From: an uncultured Alphaproteobacteria bacterium
GTDB lineage: Bacteria; Pseudomonadota; Alphaproteobacteria; Sneathiellales; Sneathiellaceae
Direction: 5' to 3'
Length of the DNA stretch: 11,388 nucleotides
NCBI GenBank assembly: GCA_937910835.1
Contig: CALEMG010000536.1
Location: 1-11,388 of the forward strand
This document shows positions 6,300 through 11,388 of the stretch, one piece after another; within the stretch, counting starts at the first letter, position 1; every line of letters begins with the position of its first letter. The position numbers and the translations under genes are program-made. Below the pieces are notes generated by a model. That model was given only the letters and a program-made list of their open reading frames with translations, did not search any database and had not been told where the DNA came from.

Positions 6300-6677
6300 A
6301 TGGCGTATGATAACGACAATATATTTGCCAAAATCCTGAGAGGCGAACTTCCCAACACCACGGTTTATGAAGATGAAAGCGTTCTTGCGTTCAATGATAT
6401 CGCGCCGAGAACGCCGATCCATGTGCTCGTGATCCCCAAGCGCCCCTATGTTGATATGGATGATTTCGTGATCAATGGCTCGCCGGAGGAAGTCAGCAAT
6501 TTCTTCGCCAAGGTCGTTAAGATTACGCATCAGCTTGGCCTGCGTGAGGATGGCTACCGGCTGGTCGCCAATACGGGCAAGAATTCCGGCCAACTGGTGC
6601 CGCATTTCCATATTCATATCATGTCGGGCAGGCCATTGGGCGAGGCCGGTATGACCGAAGGGATGTCGGGCGACTGA
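6300..6677 (+). CDS. HIT-family (Hint-like) nucleotide hydrolase
   Basis: This 125-residue protein carries the histidine-triad motif P-H-F-H-I-H-I (H102, H104, H106) near the C-terminus and the N-terminal IFAKILRGELP segment of the Hint branch. Hint proteins are cytoplasmic purine nucleoside phosphoramidases or nucleotidyl hydrolases acting on AMP-lysine, AMP-NH2 or similar substrates. The ATG has GGAGA (6286-6290) 9 nt upstream and lies 5 nt after hisE, so it is probably the last gene of the his transcript. The linkage to hisE is common in alphaproteobacteria as far as I recall; a direct biochemical tie is not established. Its TGA (6675-6677) directly abuts the cyclase stop codon on the other strand. 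Confidence 0.93.
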   Translation: MAYDNDNIFAKILRGELPNTTVYEDESVLAFNDIAPRTPIHVLVIPKRPYVDMDDFVINGSPEEVSNFFAKVVKITHQLGLREDGYRLVANTGKNSGQLVPHFHIHIMSGRPLGEAGMTEGMSGD

Positions 6678-8396
6678 TTAGAGCTCCAGCAGGGGCAAAT
6701 CCCGCGCATCCTTAACAATGTAAATTCCAAGCGGTTCGACGCGGCCGCGGATTTCCACGCTTTCATGACGCAGGATGGAAAAATCCCCTGCCGCCTGATC
6801 CGCGACCCTTTGAGAGAAGATAAGCTGGCTCTCATATTCCTTGGGCATCGCCTCTAGCCGGCTTGCGGTATTGACGGGATCACCGATTGCGGTGATTGAT
6901 GTTGCCGTTCCATACCCCATCTGGCCGATAATCACCTGCCCCAAATGCAGGCCGATCCCGATTTTCAGCGGGCTGGGCAGATCGGAAGCGAGGTTCCGGT
7001 TCATGATTTCCAATTCTTCCGACATGGCACGGGCGGCATTGATCGCCTTGCGACTTGCTGTCTGGCTATCATCTTCGAGACCGAACAGCGCCATGACGCC
7101 ATCGCCGATGAACTTGTCGAGATGCCCGCCATTTGCCTCGATCGCCTCACCCATATGCCGAAAATATTGGTTGATCACAAAAACCACGTCATAGGGGAGT
7201 TTTTGTTCCGAAAACTTGGTGAAGGAACGCAGGTCGGCAAAAAGGATGACGACCTCCTTCTCCTGTCCTTGCAAATATCCCGGCTGGTTGAAGGCTTGCC
7301 TTACGGTAGCTGTGGCGGGCAGCAGCGGGATGACCGAGACGTCCCCGGTTGGAATGCTCTGGCAGGCGAGGCGAGTTCCCTCCGGGGCGCCCACCCGGCG
7401 GAGCACGGCGGTTTCCTTATCGCTCGGCGGGTTTAGCTTGTCCCAGCCGTCAATGATCCGCACACGGCAGGTGGAGCAGCGTCCGCGCCCTCCACAAACG
7501 GAGGCATGGAGAATGCCGCCAAGCTGGCTTGCCTCCAGAACGGAAAGACCGGGTGTGGCAAGGACGGTTTTGTCATCGGGATAGGTGATGGCATTTACCT
7601 TGCGCCGCCGATAACGGATGGTCCAGTAGATCCGGCTGAGAATAAGCAGGCCGAGGGCGGCGAGCATAACCTGAAAACCGATGTCCCGGGTCGAATAAGC
7701 CCAGCCGACCAAATCCGGTGGAAGGTCGAGGCGCGCGAAAAACGCCGCCCGCCAGGCGGCGTCGGCATTCAGCTGCTCCACTTCTTTCGCGCCACTGATA
7801 AAGCCGCTTAAGGAAACAATCGGCAGGATCAGCGCGAGACTATAGAGGGTGGGAAATGCTCTTTCGTACCAGGGTTTGAGCCGGAGCCAGAAATGAACGC
7901 CCATGCAGCCATGTAGCCAAGCAATCATGAGCCCCAGGCTTTGCAGCAACGCCTGGATCGGGGTCGCGACCCACAAGCTGAACAGCACATAGCTGTAGCT
8001 GTCCTCAACACCGTAGATTTCATGGGCGACGCGGGTGCCGATGATATGCAGAATAACAAGCGGGGGAATCGAAAGCCCGAGGATGATTTGCAAGATATCT
8101 TTGCCTGCAAGGCGGCGGTATGAGCGGTTCTGAAGCAGCTTGTAAAATACCAGAGCAATATGAAGAATTATGGCGCCCAACAACAGGATCGTCCCGGGCG
8201 CGCTCCGCCATAAACCGAGAAAAATATCCCGGCCCGCCTCCATCGCGTTTAGGGAGATGAGGCCCAGCGTGTGATTGATAAGATGCCCGGCCAAAAAGAT
8301 CATTAACACAAGGCCGCTTATCAGCCTGAGCCGGTCTGGCCGGAGGGCCATTCTTAACGATGCTGTTCGTCGTTTCAGGCCCTCTGGCAATTTCAT
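6678..8396 (-). CDS. Membrane-bound class III adenylate cyclase with histidine-rich six-helix domain and [2Fe-2S] domain
   Basis: This 572-residue protein probably makes cAMP in the cytoplasm in response to a membrane or redox signal. Residues about 24-48, 66-88, 101-124, 137-170, 183-201 and 239-260 read as six membrane helices; H38/H42, H79, H117/H125 and H162/H168 fall in four of them, like the haem-ligand pattern of SdhC/FrdC-type cytochrome b anchors. Residues 266-357 form a plant-type ferredoxin domain with C301, C307, C310 and C345 (C-x5-C-x2-C...C). The cyclase domain (about 380-565) has metal-binding D388 (FADLRSFT) and D432 (FIGDGVMALFG), purine-selecting K428 and T502, and transition-state N509 and R513, so it looks catalytically complete and of the class IIIb (Lys/Thr) type. 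AAGGG lies 8 nt before the ATG. It follows the PfkB kinase gene after 17 bp. Haem binding and regulation are inferred. Confidence 0.92.
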   Translation of the reverse strand: MKLPEGLKRRTASLRMALRPDRLRLISGLVLMIFLAGHLINHTLGLISLNAMEAGRDIFLGLWRSAPGTILLLGAIILHIALVFYKLLQNRSYRRLAGKDILQIILGLSIPPLVILHIIGTRVAHEIYGVEDSYSYVLFSLWVATPIQALLQSLGLMIAWLHGCMGVHFWLRLKPWYERAFPTLYSLALILPIVSLSGFISGAKEVEQLNADAAWRAAFFARLDLPPDLVGWAYSTRDIGFQVMLAALGLLILSRIYWTIRYRRRKVNAITYPDDKTVLATPGLSVLEASQLGGILHASVCGGRGRCSTCRVRIIDGWDKLNPPSDKETAVLRRVGAPEGTRLACQSIPTGDVSVIPLLPATATVRQAFNQPGYLQGQEKEVVILFADLRSFTKFSEQKLPYDVVFVINQYFRHMGEAIEANGGHLDKFIGDGVMALFGLEDDSQTASRKAINAARAMSEELEIMNRNLASDLPSPLKIGIGLHLGQVIIGQMGYGTATSITAIGDPVNTASRLEAMPKEYESQLIFSQRVADQAAGDFSILRHESVEIRGRVEPLGIYIVKDARDLPLLEL

Positions 8397-8413
8397 CCGC
8401 TATGCCCTTGCAT

Positions 8414-9412
8414 CTACGCGACCGCGAGTTTTTTCTGAAGCAGTTCCTTCAAATCCGATGTCGGCCGGGCGCCATAATGACTGATTACCTCTGCTGCGGC
8501 CATTGAACCGATCCGCCCGCTGGTAGCAATATCGTGTCCGTTGGTGAAGCCGTAAAGAAAACCGGCGGCAAACAGATCGCCCGCGCCTGTGGTATCAACA
8601 ACCTCTATCTCTGTGTCGGCGGGAACTGTTTGAATCTCCGATCCTTTGACGATGATCGATCCTTTCTCACTCCGTGTCAGGCAAGCGATTTCCACCTTTT
8701 CGCGGACGGCATCCAGCGCCGCATCGAAATCCTCCGTCTCATAGAGGGATTTGATTTCATCTTCATTGGCGAACAGGATATCCACGCCGCCTTCGATAAA
8801 TTCCTGGAACTCCGCGCGATAGCGATCAACGCAGAAGCTGTCCGACAGGGTGAGGGAGACCCGCTGACCCGCTGCGTGGGCAATTTCCGCCGCCTTGCGA
8901 AATGCCTGCTTGCCGTCTTCCGGGTCCCATAGATAGCCTTCCATATAGGTAACTTTCGAGGCGGCAATAACCTCCGGATCGATATCGTCCGGCCCGAGTT
9001 CAATACAGGCGCCGAGGTAGGTATTCATCGTGCGGTGCGCATCCGGCGTCACCAGGATGAGGCTGCGTGCGGTTGCCGCGCCGCTTGTCGATTTCGCGGT
9101 TTCGAAGGTGACCCCGGCGGCACGGATATCATGAGTGAAAATATCGCCAAGCTGATCATTGCGGACCTTGCCAACATAGGCGCAATTACCCCCGAGTGAA
9201 GCCACGCCCGCCGCCGTATTACCCGCCGATCCGCCGGACATTTCGATCGCCGACTTCATTTTCGCATATAGCTCCTCAGCGCGGGCCATATCGATAAGGT
9301 TCATCGAATTCTTTACAAGATTTTCCGCCTCCAGAAAGGCGTCATCAGTTTTACTGATAACATCGACAATGGCATTGCCGATACAGGTTGTGTCAAACAT
9401 CCGCTTCGTCAT
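8414..9412 (-). CDS. PfkB-family carbohydrate/nucleoside kinase (adenosine kinase-like)
   Basis: The 332-residue product is a ribokinase/PfkB-family kinase that phosphorylates a sugar or nucleoside with ATP. PfkB signature 1 is GGSAGNTAAGVASLGG (60-75), ANEDE is at 216-220, and signature 2 is DTTGAGD (273-279) with the catalytic base D279. The N-terminal FDTTCIGNAIVDV and overall length resemble the bacterial adenosine kinase-like group, but ribokinase, inosine kinase or another sugar kinase cannot be excluded. ATG 9412 (MTKRMFD) is chosen over the upstream start at 9472, which would run past the candidate promoter; a GGGA element lies about 6 nt upstream. The gene ends with TAG and is 17 bp ahead of the cyclase gene, so the two are probably one transcript. 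Confidence 0.9.
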   Translation of the reverse strand: MTKRMFDTTCIGNAIVDVISKTDDAFLEAENLVKNSMNLIDMARAEELYAKMKSAIEMSGGSAGNTAAGVASLGGNCAYVGKVRNDQLGDIFTHDIRAAGVTFETAKSTSGAATARSLILVTPDAHRTMNTYLGACIELGPDDIDPEVIAASKVTYMEGYLWDPEDGKQAFRKAAEIAHAAGQRVSLTLSDSFCVDRYRAEFQEFIEGGVDILFANEDEIKSLYETEDFDAALDAVREKVEIACLTRSEKGSIIVKGSEIQTVPADTEIEVVDTTGAGDLFAAGFLYGFTNGHDIATSGRIGSMAAAEVISHYGARPTSDLKELLQKKLAVA

Positions 9413-9444
9413 AATATTCCCGCTCGTTACTCTGGCTTCGGGGG

Positions 9445-9472
9445 AGTATAGTCGCTCGAACCAAAGGGGCAA
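9445..9472 (-). promoter_or_regulatory. Candidate promoter of the kinase-cyclase operon
   Basis: On the minus strand, TTGCCC (9472-9467) and TATACT (9450-9445) are 16 bp apart, 32 nt upstream of the PfkB ATG. The -10 hexamer matches 5 of 6 consensus bases. The same bases contain TATAGT on the plus strand (9447-9452), which could serve as a -10 for the divergent amidase gene, although no good -35 accompanies it. Confidence 0.45.
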
Positions 9473-9510
9473 GAACGCTTTGCATCGCGTCGCGATTTAG
9501 GAGATTACGG

Positions 9511-10932
9511 ATGACGGATTTGGTAAAAATGACGGCAACGGAGGTTGTTGGCCTCCTGAAAGACGGAAAAGTCTCGCCGCAAGAGCTTCTCGATGCGTCC
9601 GAAGCGCGGATCAAGGAAACCGACGATGTGGTCAATGCCCTGCCGACGCTCTGTTTCGATCGCGCACGCGCGCATGCAACCCGGCTGGAAAAGGAAAATC
9701 CCACCGACCGCCGGGATCCGCATCTGCATGGCTTACCAATCGCCATCAAGGATTTGACTCCGGTGAAAGATGTGCGTTTCACCTCTGGCTCGCCAATTTT
9801 TGCTGACCGGGTCGCCGATTTCTCTGATGTGATGGTGGAGCGGCTTGAAGAGCGGGGCGGGATTGTTGTTGGCAAGTCAAACACGCCGGAATTCGGCGCT
9901 GGCGGCCAGACTTTTAACGAGGTTTTGGGCACGACCACCAATCCCTGGAACACAGAACGGACGCCCGGCGGATCTTCCGGAGGGGCTGCGTCGGCACTGG
10001 CCACCGGTCAGGTCTGGCTTGCGCAGGGGAGTGATCTCGGCGGGAGCCTTCGCACTCCGGCGAGTTTCACCGGCATTGTCGGCCTCCGTCCATCGCCGAA
10101 ACGGGTTGCTCATGGCCCGCTGCGCTTGCCATTCTCGACCTATCCGGTGGAAGGGCCGATGGCTCGCAATGTATCGGACACAGCGCTGTTCCTCGATATG
10201 ATGGCGGGAGCGCATATTCTAGATCCGAGTAGTTTGCCCGCGCCCGAAACCTCCTATGTGGATAGCCTGAAAGACGTCCCGAAATTTGGCCGCATTGCCT
10301 ATAGTCCGGATCTTGGCCAGTGCCCCGTCGATCCGGAAGTCGCCGACATCTGTGCAAAGGCAGCGGAGGATTTTGCAGCCTATTGCGACGGGGTGGAGGA
10401 AACCTGCCCCGACCTTCATGACGCGGAGGAGATTTTTCAGACTTTACGTGCGCAGATCTTTATTGCCAGCCACGCGCCTCTCCTCGCGGAGTATCGCGAC
10501 AAGCTGAAGCCGGAAGTTATCTGGAATATTGAGAAAGGCGCCAAGCTTAACGCTGATGACATTGGCGCCGCGCAGCGGGCACAAGGCGATCTTTACCAGC
10601 GGATCGTCAACTTCTTCTCTGAATATGACTTCCTGCTTGCGCCGACGGCCATTGTACCGGCATTTCCTCATAAATTGCGATATATTGAGGAAGTGAACGG
10701 GGTCAAGTTCGACAACTACATGTCCTGGCTGGCATTGCCCTCCATGTTGACGGTGACCAATTGCCCGGTCATCTCAATCCCTTGCGGCTACACGAAAAGC
10801 GGTCTTCCCGTGGGTCTGCAGATCATGGGTCCGAACGCGCGCGAGGATAGCGTGCTGCAGGCGGCCTATGCGTTTGAGCGCGATCATGACTATGCGTCGC
10901 GGGTGCCGATTGAACCGATTACGCCGGTATAA
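9511..10932 (+). CDS. Amidase-signature family hydrolase
   Basis: This 473-residue enzyme belongs to the amidase-signature family, which hydrolyses carboxamides by a Ser-cisSer-Lys triad. The triad is visible as K80 (GLPIAIKDL), S155 (TPGGSSGGAASA) and nucleophile S179 (GSDLGGSLRTPASFTG); the spacings of 75 and 24 residues equal those of GatA. The C-terminal VGLQIMGP segment is also typical. The ATG has AGGAG (9499-9503) 7 nt upstream. No gatB or gatC lies nearby and the gene stands alone, so it is more likely a general amidase than the Glu-tRNA(Gln) amidotransferase subunit. The substrate is unknown. It is divergent from the PfkB kinase gene across 98 bp, and no terminator hairpin is visible downstream. 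Confidence 0.93.
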   Translation: MTDLVKMTATEVVGLLKDGKVSPQELLDASEARIKETDDVVNALPTLCFDRARAHATRLEKENPTDRRDPHLHGLPIAIKDLTPVKDVRFTSGSPIFADRVADFSDVMVERLEERGGIVVGKSNTPEFGAGGQTFNEVLGTTTNPWNTERTPGGSSGGAASALATGQVWLAQGSDLGGSLRTPASFTGIVGLRPSPKRVAHGPLRLPFSTYPVEGPMARNVSDTALFLDMMAGAHILDPSSLPAPETSYVDSLKDVPKFGRIAYSPDLGQCPVDPEVADICAKAAEDFAAYCDGVEETCPDLHDAEEIFQTLRAQIFIASHAPLLAEYRDKLKPEVIWNIEKGAKLNADDIGAAQRAQGDLYQRIVNFFSEYDFLLAPTAIVPAFPHKLRYIEEVNGVKFDNYMSWLALPSMLTVTNCPVISIPCGYTKSGLPVGLQIMGPNAREDSVLQAAYAFERDHDYASRVPIEPITPV

Positions 10933-11001
10933 ACAGTAAAAATCTTGCACAGGAGTCAGGTAAGGCATACATGAACCGAAGTGATTTTGATTTAACAAGC
11001 A

Positions 11002-11007
11002 AGAGGG
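11002..11007 (+). promoter_or_regulatory. Ribosome binding site supporting a TTG start
   Basis: AGAGGG lies 6 nt before TTG 11014. An in-frame TAA at 10993-10995 rules out any earlier start, and no ATG or GTG is available in frame before the conserved-looking sequence begins, so this site decides the start of the membrane protein. Confidence 0.55.
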
Positions 11008-11013
11008 CGCATT

Positions 11014-11388
11014 TTGTTTTCTGCAATTAGCAAGGCTATCGGCCAGCTTGATGATAAGGCATTTCGATCGGTTCTTCTGAAAGCCTTGGCGCTGACAACT
11101 GGTATCTTCATTCTTGTCGGCTTTGGTGCAACTGAGGCCTTCTCTCTCGTGCCTGAGTTTCAATATGGCTGGATCAATACAGCGATCAGTTTCCTAGCGG
11201 GCCTCGGGTTTCTGCTCGGTGGATTTTTTCTCTTTCCGTTGGTGATCAGTGCCCTGATCGGTTTGTTTTTGGATGATATCTCCGATGCGGTTGAGAAAAA
11301 GCATTATCCCGATGACGCGCCTGCACATGATATTCCGATATTATCTAGTATCTGGGATTCGGTTAAATTTCTGGCATTGGTCATTGTC
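11014..11388 (+). CDS. CysZ/EI24-like membrane protein, N-terminal part (runs off window)
   Basis: The frame is open from 10996 to the window end and gives 125 residues from TTG 11014. Residues about 24-46 and 54-86 are strongly hydrophobic, the latter long enough for a helix or hairpin, and they are followed by FLDDISDAVEKKHYPDD (85-101), the cytoplasmic motif characteristic of EI24/CysZ-type proteins. A third hydrophobic stretch begins at about 117. CysZ members have been linked to sulfate uptake; the alphaproteobacterial relatives are uncharacterised, so no substrate is assigned. ATT at 11011 is the only other possible start of note. The gene begins 81 bp after the amidase stop and may share its transcript. 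Confidence 0.75.
   Translation, partial: MFSAISKAIGQLDDKAFRSVLLKALALTTGIFILVGFGATEAFSLVPEFQYGWINTAISFLAGLGFLLGGFFLFPLVISALIGLFLDDISDAVEKKHYPDDAPAHDIPILSSIWDSVKFLALVIV

Noticed and set aside
9511..10932. gatA, the A subunit of Glu-tRNA(Gln) amidotransferase
   Set aside because: The triad spacing matches, but all amidase-signature enzymes share it, and neither gatC nor gatB is adjacent; a general amidase call is safer.
1..11388. CRISPR arrays, insertion sequences, tRNA or rRNA genes, prophage or defence genes
   Set aside because: No regularly spaced repeats, transposase-like frames, cloverleaf candidates or phage genes were seen; nearly all of the sequence is occupied by core-type genes.

Overview
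The window looks like a chromosomal core region of an alphaproteobacterium. It has moderately GC-rich DNA, ATG starts mostly preceded by GGAG-type ribosome binding sites, a monofunctional HisB, an HslV with a short propeptide before its catalytic threonine, and hslVU placed divergently from a hisB-led operon. I cannot place it reliably below class level; a Rhodospirillales/Sneathiellales-like lineage is only a guess.

Layout. (1) Positions 1-198 (+) hold the C-terminal end of a crotonase-family enoyl-CoA hydratase/isomerase, which converges on hslU across 9 bp. (2) Positions 208-2071 (-) hold hslV and hslU, overlapping by 8 bp and encoding the HslV peptidase and its ATPase unfoldase. hslU carries one in-frame TAG (529-531, codon 330) inside an otherwise intact 437-codon frame. 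(3) Positions 2246-2512 (+) encode an unrecognised 88-residue helical protein. (4) Positions 2623-6677 (+) form a tight histidine operon: hisB, hisH, a GNAT acetyltransferase, hisA, hisF, hisE and a HIT-family hydrolase. Most junctions overlap or nearly touch. (5) Positions 6678-9412 (-) hold a PfkB-family sugar/nucleoside kinase followed by a membrane protein that joins a histidine-rich six-helix domain, a plant-type [2Fe-2S] domain and a class III adenylate cyclase. The cyclase stop codon directly abuts that of the HIT gene. (6) Positions 9511-10932 (+) encode an amidase-signature hydrolase. (7) Positions 11014-11388 (+) hold the start of a CysZ/EI24-like membrane protein, apparently with a TTG start, running off the window.

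How the genes work together. HisH and HisF form imidazole-glycerol-phosphate synthase. HisE and HisA act upstream of it and HisB downstream. hisG, hisD, hisC, hisI and the histidinol-phosphatase gene are not in the window. The GNAT gene is embedded so tightly (1 nt after hisH, 23 bp into hisA) that it must be co-transcribed with the pathway. The kinase-cyclase pair is probably a separate two-gene operon read toward the his operon.

Most of the window is ordinary core metabolism and I do not see a wholly new multi-gene system. The points most worth a second look are the hslU amber codon, the haem/FeS-like adenylate cyclase, and the acetyltransferase inside the his operon.
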